Source: Dokdonella koreensis DS-123
GTDB lineage: Bacteria; Pseudomonadota; Gammaproteobacteria; Xanthomonadales; Rhodanobacteraceae
Reading direction: 5' to 3'
Length of the DNA: 64,000 nucleotides
Assembly (NCBI RefSeq): GCF_001632775.1
Contig: NZ_CP015249.1
Location: 3,762,686 to 3,826,685 of the forward strand
Under the pieces are notes generated by a model that worked only from the letters and a program-made list of their open reading frames with translations, did not search any database and was not told where the DNA came from. Below are positions 8,721 through 17,114 of the stretch, in pieces. Position numbers and translations under genes: made by a program. Positions within the stretch are counted from its first letter, which is position 1. Each line of letters opens with the position of its first letter.

Positions 8721-9740
8721 ATGCGTCCCCCGCCTTGCCCTGCCACACCGCCGCTCGCCCTGCCTGCACGGACCGTTTGCATGCTGGTCTACGACGACGC
8801 CCAATCGCTGGACGTCAACGGGCCGCTGGAGGTGTTCGCGCTGGCCGACCGGCAGGCCCGCGAGGACGACCCGGGCCATCCGCCGCTGTACCACCTGCGC
8901 CTGGTCGCGCAGCGGCTGGGGCCGGTCACGACGGCCTCCGGACTGCGCCTGATGCCGGACCTGCGGTGCGAGGACCTGCCGGCGGACACCGACACGCTGC
9001 TGGTCTGCGGCGGCATGGGCGATGCACTGGACCGTGCGCGCGCCAATGTGGACCTGGTCGCCTGGCTGCGGGACGCCGCGCCGCGCGTGCGCCGGGTCGC
9101 CTCGGTGTGCAGCGGCGCGTTGCTGCTGGCCGAAGCCGGGATCCTGGACGGGCGCCAGGCCACCACGCATTGGCGCGACGTGAAGGACCTGCAGCGCTAT
9201 CCGCGCGTGCGCGTCCTGCCCGACGCGATCTACACCCGCGATGGGCCGGTCTGGACATGCGCCGGGATTACCGCGGGCATGGACCTGGCCCTGGCGATGG
9301 TGGCCGCCGACCACGGCCTGCCGCTGGCGCTCAAGGTGGCCAAGCGCATGGTGATGACGAGCAAGCGCGCCGGCGGGCAAAGCCAGTTCAGCGACCAGTT
9401 GGAGGCCCTGGACCTGCCCGACCCACTCGCACGGCTCGCCGCCTGGATCCGCGCCAACCTGCGCGCCACGCTCGGCGTCGCCCAGCTCGCGCAACGGCTG
9501 CACATGAGTCCGCGCCAGTTCGGTCGCCGCTTCCAGGCCGCGTTCGGTACCACGCCGCACACCTATGTCGAGCGGTTGCGCGTGGAAGCCGCCAAGCCAC
9601 TGCTGGAGAGCTCCGACAAGGACATCAAGCGCATCGCCGCCGAGTGCGGCTTCCCGTCCGCCGAGGCGATGCGTCGCGCGTTCGCACGCCAGCTCGGCGT
9701 CTCCCCCAGCGACTATCGGACCCGGTTCGGCATGCCCTAG
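8721..9740 (+). CDS. GlxA-family transcriptional regulator (DJ-1/PfpI + AraC HTH)
   Basis: Cytoplasmic DNA-binding regulator, 339 aa. Residues about 15-190 form a DJ-1/PfpI (class I amidotransferase-like) sensor domain with the nucleophile-elbow sequence VCSGALLLAEAG and the following ATTHW. Residues about 235-335 form an AraC-type double helix-turn-helix (LGVAQLAQRLHMSPRQFGRRF and IKRIAAECGFPSAEAMRRAF). This is the GlxA/FtrA architecture, which usually controls a nearby catabolic or detoxification gene. The next gene is an exported DJ-1-family protein and is a plausible target. The ligand is unknown. ATG at 8721 is used; no clear ribosome site is present, and ATG at 8781 (MLVYDD) would delete part of the first strand. 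Confidence 0.92.
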   Translation: MRPPPCPATPPLALPARTVCMLVYDDAQSLDVNGPLEVFALADRQAREDDPGHPPLYHLRLVAQRLGPVTTASGLRLMPDLRCEDLPADTDTLLVCGGMGDALDRARANVDLVAWLRDAAPRVRRVASVCSGALLLAEAGILDGRQATTHWRDVKDLQRYPRVRVLPDAIYTRDGPVWTCAGITAGMDLALAMVAADHGLPLALKVAKRMVMTSKRAGGQSQFSDQLEALDLPDPLARLAAWIRANLRATLGVAQLAQRLHMSPRQFGRRFQAAFGTTPHTYVERLRVEAAKPLLESSDKDIKRIAAECGFPSAEAMRRAFARQLGVSPSDYRTRFGMP

Positions 9741-9921
9741 CGCGTGTTGCGGGCATTGAGCCGGTGCCAAGGGCCCTCGAGATCCACGGCACGCTCCAGC
9801 AACAGTCGATCCGGCAGCCGGCAAAGCATCGATTGTCCGTATCTGCAGGCCGGTTGTCCGCATTTGCGCGTCCGTCCTGCCTAGGCTGCGGTGTTCACGC
9901 CCCCGCATCCACCGGTGCCCC

Positions 9922-10938
9922 ATGCGCTCCGCCTCGGCCCCCACCCTCGTGCTCGCCATGTTCTTCGCGCTCGCGCTTTGCTCGCCCGCCTCCGCCGCCC
10001 ATACCCCGCGCTCCGATCCACCGGTCACGGTCGGCATCGTGTTGTTCGATGACGTGGAGATCATCGATTTCGCCGCGCCGTACGAGGTGTTCGGCACCGC
10101 CGGCTTCGGCGTCGTCACGGTTTCGCGCGACGGCAAACCGATCACCACCGCGATGGGCCTGACGGTGACGCCGGACCACGGCTTTGCCGATGCGCCCGCC
10201 TTCGACGTGCTGCTGGTGCCCGGCGGCGACGTCGGCGAGGCCCAGCGCGACAGGGCGCTGCTGGACTTCATCCGCCAGCGCACCGCATCGGCACGCCACG
10301 TGCTCTCGGTATGCACCGGCGCCTCGATCCTCGGCGCCACGGGCCTGCTCGACGGGCTGAAGGCCACCACCTACTTTCCGCGGCTGGGCGAGCTGGCGCA
10401 ACGCTATCCGAAGGTGCAGGTGGTCGCCGATGTGCGCTGGACCGACAACGGCAAGCTGATCACCTCCGCCGGCCTGTCCTCCGGCATGGACGCCGCGCTG
10501 CACGTGGTCGCCCGGCTGCGCGGCGAGGACGCCGCCCGCACGGCCGCCCTGCAGCTGGAGTACGACTGGCAACGCGAAGGCGGCTTCGTCCGCTCGCGCA
10601 TGGCCGATCGCTACCTGCCCCGGCAGCTGGATACCCGCATCCGCTGGCCCGCCGACCTCGCGATCACGCAGCTGGTCTCCTTCGGCGACGAGCGCCACTG
10701 GCGCAAGCGCTACCGCGTCACCACCACGACCGCGGCCGAAGCCTTGCTGGCACGGATCGCCGACGGCGTCGAGAATGTCGGCGGCTGGACGCGCGACGGC
10801 AAGGACGGCTGGCGCTGGCACGCGACCGCCGACGGCCGCCGCGTGACCATGGCACTGGCGACGACGCCGGCCGCGACCGCCGGCAGCTACGAACTGGAAC
10901 TGACCGTCGCAGTAGCGGCCGCCGCGCCGGGCCGCTGA
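9922..10938 (+). CDS. Exported DJ-1/PfpI family protein
   Basis: A 338 aa protein with a signal peptide (TLVLAMFFALALCSPASA) and a complete DJ-1/PfpI domain (residues about 32-215): VGIVLFDDVEIIDFAAPYEV, VLLVPGGDVG and the Cys elbow SVCTGASILGATGLLDG. About 120 extra C-terminal residues of unknown type include FGDERHWRKRYRV. DJ-1 proteins are usually cytosolic, so the signal peptide is notable. It lies 181 bases behind the GlxA-type regulator, whose sensor belongs to the same fold family. Activity could be amidase, isonitrile-hydratase-like or glyoxalase-like; the sequence does not say which. Confidence 0.85.
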   Translation: MRSASAPTLVLAMFFALALCSPASAAHTPRSDPPVTVGIVLFDDVEIIDFAAPYEVFGTAGFGVVTVSRDGKPITTAMGLTVTPDHGFADAPAFDVLLVPGGDVGEAQRDRALLDFIRQRTASARHVLSVCTGASILGATGLLDGLKATTYFPRLGELAQRYPKVQVVADVRWTDNGKLITSAGLSSGMDAALHVVARLRGEDAARTAALQLEYDWQREGGFVRSRMADRYLPRQLDTRIRWPADLAITQLVSFGDERHWRKRYRVTTTTAAEALLARIADGVENVGGWTRDGKDGWRWHATADGRRVTMALATTPAATAGSYELELTVAVAAAAPGR

Positions 10939-10999
10939 GACGCCGGTGCTCCGGCCGAACCAGCCGTCACGCAGAACGAACGACGAAGGAGTACCCATT

Positions 11000-12205
11000 T
11001 TGAACAGACGCATGGTCTCGACGACCGTATTGGCCTGTCTGCTCGCGAGCACGGCGGCGGCCGCCGGACGTGTCGACACCCCGCCGATACCCGCCGGATG
11101 CGAGAGCGTTGGACGAGGTACCGCCCCGGCCACCGCCCGCGTTCCCGGCGAGCCGCCGTTTCCGCCGGTGCAACTGGAAATCCGCACGCCTTTCGAGCCC
11201 ACGGCCTTCCCCGCTGGCGGCCGCAACTACCTGGTCTACGAGCTGCATCTCCAGAACTTCACCGAGGCACCGATGGCCCTCCGCGGGATCGAGGTGTTCG
11301 ATCCGGACAGCGCGGAAGGCCGATCCATTGCCACGCTCGCGGGCCCTGGTCTCTTCGACAAGCTCGTCCCGATCGGCGCCGAAACGCTCGGCAGCGACCC
11401 GTCTCTGGGCAGCGACCAACGGGCGGTCGCCTTCCTCTGCCTGGCGTTCGACGGTGGCAGCACGCCTCCCAACCGAATCGGTCACCGCGTGCTGCTCGAT
11501 GGTGCCGTGGCGATCGGCCCGACCATCGGGACCCACCACGACCCGCTGAAGGTGCTCGGGCCACCGGTACGGGGAACCGATTGGATCGCGGACAACGGCC
11601 TCAGCATCACCGCCCACCACAGGAAGGGGCTGGTCGTTGCCGGCGGCCTCGCGCAGATTTCCCGTCGCTATGCGATCGACTGGAAGCGGTCCAGGGACGG
11701 CGCCTTCTTCGCCGGTGACGCGCGTGCCGTTCGCTCCTACCACGCCTATGGCGCGGACGTGGTCGCCGTCGCGGACGCAGCGGTGGTCCTGGCCAAGGAC
11801 GGCTTTCCCGACAACATCCCCCGCACCGCTGCCGGGTTCGAAACCGCCGTACCGATGACCATGGAAACGGTGGCCGGCAACGCGGTCGTGCTCGACCTGG
11901 GCGACGGGCAGTTCGCCTACTACGCCCACTTGAAGCCCGGAAGCCTGCGCGTCAGGACCGGCGACCGCGTACGGCGCGGCCAGCCCCTGGCCAAGGTGGG
12001 CAATTCGGGCGATTCGCGCTGGCCGCACCTGCACTTCCAGGTCACGAACGGCCCCGGGATTCTCGCCAGCGAAGGCATCCCGTACCTGATCGACCACTAC
12101 CGCACCAGGACGGCCAGCGGTGACTGGGAGAGCCACGCACATGAATTCCCGCTGGGCGACCGCGTGATCGATTTCCGCGCACCCGATTCCGCCGAGCAGC
12201 CCTAG
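11000..12205 (+). CDS. Secreted M23-family (LytM-like) protein
   Basis: Exported 401 aa protein of the peptidoglycan endopeptidase fold. A signal peptide (VSTTVLACLLASTAAAAG) precedes an Ig-like region and the M23 domain (about residues 190-370). The HLH zinc motif (WPHLHFQVT) and YYAHL are present, but the first-ligand motif H-x3-D reads R-YAI-D, so the first His is replaced by Arg. That change suggests weak or absent hydrolase activity, or an M23 subgroup with altered metal binding. TTG at 11000 follows GAAGGAG by eight bases; ATG at 11012 is the alternative. It may modify or bind cell wall. Confidence 0.83.
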   Translation: MNRRMVSTTVLACLLASTAAAAGRVDTPPIPAGCESVGRGTAPATARVPGEPPFPPVQLEIRTPFEPTAFPAGGRNYLVYELHLQNFTEAPMALRGIEVFDPDSAEGRSIATLAGPGLFDKLVPIGAETLGSDPSLGSDQRAVAFLCLAFDGGSTPPNRIGHRVLLDGAVAIGPTIGTHHDPLKVLGPPVRGTDWIADNGLSITAHHRKGLVVAGGLAQISRRYAIDWKRSRDGAFFAGDARAVRSYHAYGADVVAVADAAVVLAKDGFPDNIPRTAAGFETAVPMTMETVAGNAVVLDLGDGQFAYYAHLKPGSLRVRTGDRVRRGQPLAKVGNSGDSRWPHLHFQVTNGPGILASEGIPYLIDHYRTRTASGDWESHAHEFPLGDRVIDFRAPDSAEQP

Positions 12206-12580
12206 CCCCCCGGCGACCACCGGCCGACACCTCCATGAGGCATCCGTCCAGGCCGGTGCGTCTCGTGGCGCGGCCGATTCGGACGGCCGGCGGCCAGACG
12301 ACTCGCCTCGTAGCCGAGAGGCGGCTGTCGGTGATCGCCTCGCTCATCCGAGCCTCCCGCGCCAGCGCCTCGGTACTGAACGCTGCAAGCGCGGTCGCTT
12401 GCAGCAAGCGGCGACGTCCCGGAGCGGCATCGGCAGGCGCGGCGGCGGGCACCCGGTTGGCCATGCATGGCGATCCTCTCCGGCGAGTTGCCGGCCGGGC
12501 TCCTGGCGCACCAAAGGCGGTTCCGGACCGGAAAGGGGCGCCGGCCGACGCAAGCCCCCCGCGTGCCGGGCCCGTTACCG
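12206..12580. other. Intergenic region without a supported gene
   Basis: This 375-base gap lies between the convergent M23-like and LytTR genes. A minus-strand frame from 12464 begins with a Tat-signal-like stretch (RRRLLQATALAAFSTEALA) but then runs into the M23 gene and loses protein-like character. It may be the leftover 5' end of a lost exported protein. No terminator with a U-tract was found. Confidence 0.4.
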
Positions 12581-13408
12581 TCAGAACAGCAGCGCGCGCA
12601 GCTTGCGTGCGCCTTCCCGGCTGGTGCGCAACGTTTCGCCGTTGCGCAGGGTAACCAGGAAACAGCCGCTGCCGGCCGGCTCGGCCCGGTCGAAATGGTC
12701 GAGGTTGACGATGCCGGAACGATGGATGCGCAGGAAGCGCGTGGGATCGAGGCGGCGCTCGAACTCACCGAGGCTGAAGCGCGCGAGGTGGCGCCCCGAT
12801 GTCGTCGTGACGTCCGAGTAGTCCTGCGCGCCGCTGATGGACACGATGTCGCGAACCTGGATGCAGCGGATCGTGTCGCTCGCCTTGCTGAAGTACCGCT
12901 CGAGGCGATCCATCGGCGGCGGGGCATCCCGCTGCGCCTGCCGCGCGGTGGCGTAGCTCGTCGCCGCGATCGCGGCATACAGCGCCACGCCCTGGAAGGC
13001 GTGCCAGGCCAGCGCCTGGGGCGCGAAGTGACCGGGTACGAACCCGCGTCCCTGCGCCAGCCGCACCAGTGCCTGGAGCACGATGACGGCGCCGTACCAC
13101 GCGGCCGCGAACGAGACCGCCAGCGCGGCATGCGCGAGGGCCTGGTACGACAGGGCGAGCGGCCGGACGGCGCCGCGGATGACCAGGCCGAAGATGCCGG
13201 CGAGCAGCACCAGCGGGACGGCATTGGTCCCGGCGTACAACACCGCATCCCCCGGAGGTACCGCCATCGCGGCCCAGAAGAGCACTGCGTAGAGGCTGCC
13301 GATGAGCACGACCGCGAGCGCCATCCAGCCCAGGTAGCGCCATGGACTGCGGGATGCCGCCCCGGCCTGGGACGTCTGTCGATCGGAATGTCGATTCATC
13401 GGCGTCAC
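12581..13408 (-). CDS. Membrane-bound LytTR transcriptional regulator
   Basis: A 275 aa regulator with an N-terminal membrane domain of four hydrophobic helices (about residues 25-50, 60-80, 90-115, 130-150) and a C-terminal LytTR DNA-binding domain (about 180-275) containing YSDVTTTSGRHLARFSLGEF, RFLRIHRSGIVNLD and NGETLRTSREG. Membrane LytTR proteins of this layout act without a separate kinase and sense an envelope signal or a small partner protein. ATG at 13408 (MTPMNRH) or 13399 (MNRH) are both possible. The 3' 195 bases have a diverged partial copy at 8391-8583. It is divergent from the NTF2-like gene (114-base gap), which is a candidate target. Confidence 0.9.
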   Translation of the reverse strand: MTPMNRHSDRQTSQAGAASRSPWRYLGWMALAVVLIGSLYAVLFWAAMAVPPGDAVLYAGTNAVPLVLLAGIFGLVIRGAVRPLALSYQALAHAALAVSFAAAWYGAVIVLQALVRLAQGRGFVPGHFAPQALAWHAFQGVALYAAIAATSYATARQAQRDAPPPMDRLERYFSKASDTIRCIQVRDIVSISGAQDYSDVTTTSGRHLARFSLGEFERRLDPTRFLRIHRSGIVNLDHFDRAEPAGSGCFLVTLRNGETLRTSREGARKLRALLF

Positions 13409-13522
13409 CGACGCTTCGTGGACTTTTTCCGCCGCCTTTCGCGGGCCTGACTAGGATCCTGGGCCCCAGGATCGTCCAACCATCCAGCGCGTGCCAGCAC
13501 ACGCGTCGCCCCCGGAGGCCGT

Positions 13523-14029
13523 ATGCGGATCGTGTTGCCTTGGCTGCTTGCCGTTCATTCCTGCACCCTCACCACCCCCGGCCGGTCTGCGCCGGCGCCG
13601 GCCTGTCCCGAAGTGGCGACCACCGGAGCCGACGTCGAAGCCGTACGAGCGCGAGAACTGCGCGGCGCGCGCGCCAACCTCGACGGCTGGACCCTGGCCG
13701 ATGCGCGCGGCTTCTTCGCGCCGGAGTATTTCTCGATCCAGATGGACGGCAGCATCCGCCGCCTGAATGCGGTCTTCGCGGGCTTCACCGACGGCCGGAG
13801 CCCCGGATGGGCGCGCCGCTTCGAGCTGGCCGACCTCCAGATCCACGTCTACCGGTGTGACACCGCCGTCGTGACCGGCCTCATCGAAGCCAGTGCCAGC
13901 GCCGCCCCCGCCAACGCCCCGCCCTGGCGCATTCGCTACCTCAACCTCTGGCGGCGGCAAGGCGACCAGTGGCTGAACGCCGCCAACCAGTTCGTCCGCG
14001 TGACGAGCGCGCCTGCCCCTGCACCTTGA
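13523..14029 (+). CDS. Exported NTF2-like (DUF4440/SnoaL-type) protein
   Basis: A 168 aa protein with a short signal sequence (MRIVLPWLLAVHS) and a cone-like NTF2 fold: an alpha-helical start (VEAVRARELRGARANLDGW), FFAPEYFSIQMDGSIRR, and the paired strands VVTGLIEASAS and RIRYLNLWRRQGDQWLNAANQ that end DUF4440 domains. Such proteins bind small ligands or act as minor isomerases; the substrate is unknown. CGGAGG four bases before the ATG supports the start. It is divergent from the LytTR gene and may be controlled by it. Confidence 0.8.
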   Translation: MRIVLPWLLAVHSCTLTTPGRSAPAPACPEVATTGADVEAVRARELRGARANLDGWTLADARGFFAPEYFSIQMDGSIRRLNAVFAGFTDGRSPGWARRFELADLQIHVYRCDTAVVTGLIEASASAAPANAPPWRIRYLNLWRRQGDQWLNAANQFVRVTSAPAPAP

Positions 14030-14359
14030 GGCAGGTGCGATACCGGTGTGCCGGTTCTGCGACGATCCGGCCACCCGGCCGGACCAAGCGCACCGATCCT
14101 GTGCATCGGATTCGAGACAGCTCAGGCCGATATGTCGGCGGGTTCTGCTGAAGCGGCCTGGATCCGGCCCCACACGAACTGTCCGCATCGGATCATCGCA
14201 CGAGCGGGTCGGCCCGAAGAGCGCGTTCCTGCGCATAAAGGCCTCTTGACGACGCCGTGTTCCCATTGATCGCCCGGGCGTTGCTGATGCATCCTGCGTG
14301 GATGCGGCCAGTCCGGCCGAATGACCACTCCGGCCAAGCCATTCGCAAGGAGTCAGGGA
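14030..14359. other. Intergenic region upstream of the BNR-repeat gene
   Basis: 330 bases in which I see no convincing gene. It contains GGATCCGGCC-type words shared with the flanks of the ybeY-tail repeats, and a CCGGCCGAATGACC stretch about 55 bases before the next start that may belong to a promoter. Neither is strong enough to call. Confidence 0.3.
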
Positions 14360-16468
14360 ATGAAGGTGCGAATCATAGTGATCGCAGCGATCGCATCGCT
14401 GATGACATGGAATGCCAATGCTGCGCCGTGGCGCCGCGTTCCGGTGCCCGGAGGCGCAATCGAGGATCTGGCAGTCCTCGCTGACGGACGGCTCTATGCC
14501 GGCACTACCGATGGCCTCTATCGCAGCGACGACGCCGGCGATCACTGGACGCGCGCGGAACTCATGCCCTCCTACAAGAAGTTCCACAAGGTCCACCCGG
14601 TCGACGGCTCAGGTGATCGGCTGGTCGCCTACACTGAAACGCTCGGCAGGTACGATTCGCTCGCGCTGGAGCTCAGTACCGACGGCGGCACCACATGGCG
14701 GGTGACGTTGTCGGATTCATTGTTCTGGGGTAACACAGGCACATCTGCGGGCCGGTTTATCAGCCACCCGGTCAATCGCGATGTCATCCTCTTCGCGGAG
14801 TACGTAAGGCTCCGACGCTCCGAAGACGGCGGCCAGACCTGGCGGACGGTCGATGACCGTTCTAACTGGAGCGAGCTCTTCGCGATTCCCGATGCCGTGG
14901 GCCGTTTCGTGGCGCATTCGCCAGGTGTGAATCTTCAGTTCCTTGAATCGACCGACGGCGGGCTGACCTGGATCTTGCACGACTTGACGCCGCCGCTCCG
15001 GCGCCATGGACGGGCTCATGTCGTGCAGGATGCGCTCCAGCCCGAGCGCCTCTATTTCTCGATTTTTCGGGCCTATATCGACGGCAATGAAGTATCGACC
15101 AGCGGCTGGGTCGACACCCGGGACTGGTCGGTCACGTTGTTTTCGGACCCCTGTGACTGTCATCGCCGCGTGGTCCCCGATCCGCATCGGCCCGGGCGCC
15201 TTCTCGCACCGTCCACGACTCTCGCGCCGGATACGGCGGCGATCACGGGCTACCCGATCCGCGAGAGCCTGGACGGTGGCGCGACGTGGCAGACGCTTTC
15301 CAGCCTGGAGCGGCAGATCGACACGGAGTTTCGCCTCGTCTTCGATCCGTCGACGCCTGGACGCAGCTACATGCCGAGCCTGGGCGCCGGCGTCTATCGT
15401 TCCGACGACGGCGGCATCACGTGGAATCCCCACCACGCCGGCATGACCGGCGGCACGATTCTGAATGTGTCCGTCAATCCGAGCGATCCTGCCGAGTTCG
15501 TGGTGGCTCGCCGGCTCCTGCCCATGCTGCATACCAAGGACGGTGGCACCAGCTTCCAGGCGGTCGAAGCCGACTTCTACAGTGAACTCTACTCCGCCCA
15601 TCCGCAGAGGATCGCGCGATCACGTGCCGACCACAGGCTGATGATCGGCTACGGCACGGAATCGTTCTACAAAAGTCAGGATGGTGGCGTGACATGGACG
15701 CCGCTGGCGTCCGACTATCCTTTCGATGCCAACGTACCCAATTCGATCACCTTCATAGGTGATGATTCCACCCACCTCGTTACCTTCACGTACGCCCCGG
15801 AAAGCAGGATGACCTATTGGTCCAGCGATGGCGGCGCGCACTGGCTGCCGGTCGCCGTGCCGAATGATACGAATATGGCATTTCAAGACCTGCAGACACA
15901 CAGGGAAACGAACCGGGTCTATCTGGCCTACGAATATGGGGCGGTCACCCCGTATGGACTGCCCGGCTCGGGCGCGCTCTATCTGGCCAGCCAAGGCGCC
16001 GCCCTGCCGTTTCATCCCATAGCGGTTCCCACCGATTTCCCCGACGGTTCCTCCTGGGCGCCGTCTCGCCCCGATCCCAACAATTGGCGGCGTCGGCTGC
16101 TCAAGGAGTCCAACGTCTTACTCGGCGCAAACCCCGTTCGCACCTGGGAAACCACGGATGACGGCGCGAACTGGAAAATACTGGGTCCGGGGCCTATCAA
16201 CAGCTATAGCGGCGCGTGGTCAATCGATGCGTGCGACGGCCGCACCGTATGGGAGCCGAACAGCGGCTCCATTTCACGCGACAATGGCCTGACGTTCCGC
16301 AGCGATGTCGATGCGACGCCGACAAAGCTTGGCCGATTCGAGAATTTGTGCCTGGACGGAAAGACTCATGCGGTCGCGGTGATGGGCGAAGGCGGCCTCG
16401 GAGCCGGACTCCTGATACGCGAACCCGAGGCGGGGGATACGCTCTTGCGGGAGGCGTTCGATCCCTGA
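14360..16468 (+). CDS. Secreted BNR/sialidase-like repeat protein
   Basis: A 702 aa exported beta-propeller. The signal peptide is KVRIIVIAAIASLMTWNANA; AAGGAG lies nine bases before ATG 14360, which supports this start. At least seven Asp-box/BNR-type units recur: SDDAGDHWTRA, STDGGTTWRVT, SEDGGQTWRTV, STDGGLTWILH, SLDGGATWQTL, SDDGGITWNPH, SQDGGVTWTPL, SSDGGAHWLPV and TTDDGANWKIL. This pattern occurs in sialidases, Vps10-like and xyloglucanase-type propellers; no catalytic Arg triad or acidic pair can be fixed, so a binding role is equally possible. It ends DTLLREAFDP, a diverged version of the acidic-Phe tail. Local GC is lower than in neighbours. Confidence 0.85.
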   Translation: MKVRIIVIAAIASLMTWNANAAPWRRVPVPGGAIEDLAVLADGRLYAGTTDGLYRSDDAGDHWTRAELMPSYKKFHKVHPVDGSGDRLVAYTETLGRYDSLALELSTDGGTTWRVTLSDSLFWGNTGTSAGRFISHPVNRDVILFAEYVRLRRSEDGGQTWRTVDDRSNWSELFAIPDAVGRFVAHSPGVNLQFLESTDGGLTWILHDLTPPLRRHGRAHVVQDALQPERLYFSIFRAYIDGNEVSTSGWVDTRDWSVTLFSDPCDCHRRVVPDPHRPGRLLAPSTTLAPDTAAITGYPIRESLDGGATWQTLSSLERQIDTEFRLVFDPSTPGRSYMPSLGAGVYRSDDGGITWNPHHAGMTGGTILNVSVNPSDPAEFVVARRLLPMLHTKDGGTSFQAVEADFYSELYSAHPQRIARSRADHRLMIGYGTESFYKSQDGGVTWTPLASDYPFDANVPNSITFIGDDSTHLVTFTYAPESRMTYWSSDGGAHWLPVAVPNDTNMAFQDLQTHRETNRVYLAYEYGAVTPYGLPGSGALYLASQGAALPFHPIAVPTDFPDGSSWAPSRPDPNNWRRRLLKESNVLLGANPVRTWETTDDGANWKILGPGPINSYSGAWSIDACDGRTVWEPNSGSISRDNGLTFRSDVDATPTKLGRFENLCLDGKTHAVAVMGEGGLGAGLLIREPEAGDTLLREAFDP

Positions 16469-16550
16469 GAGCGGAACCGGGAACGCCGCGGCGGGCAGCA
16501 CTGCGCATCAGCAGGAACGAATCGGACCGTCTGTCCGATGTCGCTGCGAT

Positions 16551-16880
16551 TTACTCGCTCGCCAGGGTCAACAAGTCCCATTCGCGGCGAGCCCGGTGCG
16601 CGATGAGTCTGATCCAGGGATCCAGCCTCCCCAGGTCCTCATCGCGCCCTGAATCGATGCCTGATTCGATCTTGTGGACGATAGCGCGAGCGAGGGCGTC
16701 CCCATAGCATGTCCAGGGTCCCGTCGGCACGAATGCCACGCCCTGCCCCTTGGGTTCGAGCGTGAGGATGCCGATCGTCTCCAATGCAAGGGTGTCGGAA
16801 AACTCCCTGGTCTCGCAGGAAAGAACGAGACGACCGGGGCTGCTCTCCCGTTCGTGGAATACGATCTTGCTCACGCTCAT
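16551..16880 (-). CDS. Small hypothetical protein
   Basis: A 109 aa protein that I do not recognise. It reads as a compact soluble domain: strands VSKIVFHERE and GRLVLSCETREF, a second strand pair ending GPWTCYGDALARAIVHKIESG, and a C-terminal helix DPWIRLIAHRARREWDLLTLA. No signal peptide or membrane segment is seen. Only a weak GAGGG precedes the ATG. It is the best coding candidate in the 646 bases between the BNR gene and the S41 peptidase gene and has the same lower GC as the BNR gene. It could be a lineage-specific or acquired gene. Confidence 0.5.
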   Translation of the reverse strand: MSVSKIVFHERESSPGRLVLSCETREFSDTLALETIGILTLEPKGQGVAFVPTGPWTCYGDALARAIVHKIESGIDSGRDEDLGRLDPWIRLIAHRARREWDLLTLASE

Positions 16881-17114
16881 GACGGGAAAACCCTCGAACC
16901 GGATCTGGTTTCCCTATCATCACCCCTCTTCAGCGGTCGCGACGAAGGCCCGGCGGCAAGGCTTGCCTATCGCTGAGCAACTGGTCGGTTCAGGCACGGC
17001 GTAGTCGTAACAGAATTCGCTGCCGCCATCTGGCGAAGGCGGGATTGCTTGGCGCACCATCCTCAGGACCCGCTCACCCTGGAAATCCAAGCGCCAGCGA
17101 TGGGCGCTGGATGA

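Noticed and set aside
8253-10370. 705-codon minus-strand frame
   Set aside because: Only its last part (LytTR fragment) is real homology; the rest is the antisense of the GlxA-type and DJ-1 genes.
12042-12464. Minus-strand frame with a Tat-like start
   Set aside because: It overlaps the M23-like gene by 164 bases convergently, and after the first 40 residues has no protein-like pattern; it is noted only as a possible remnant.
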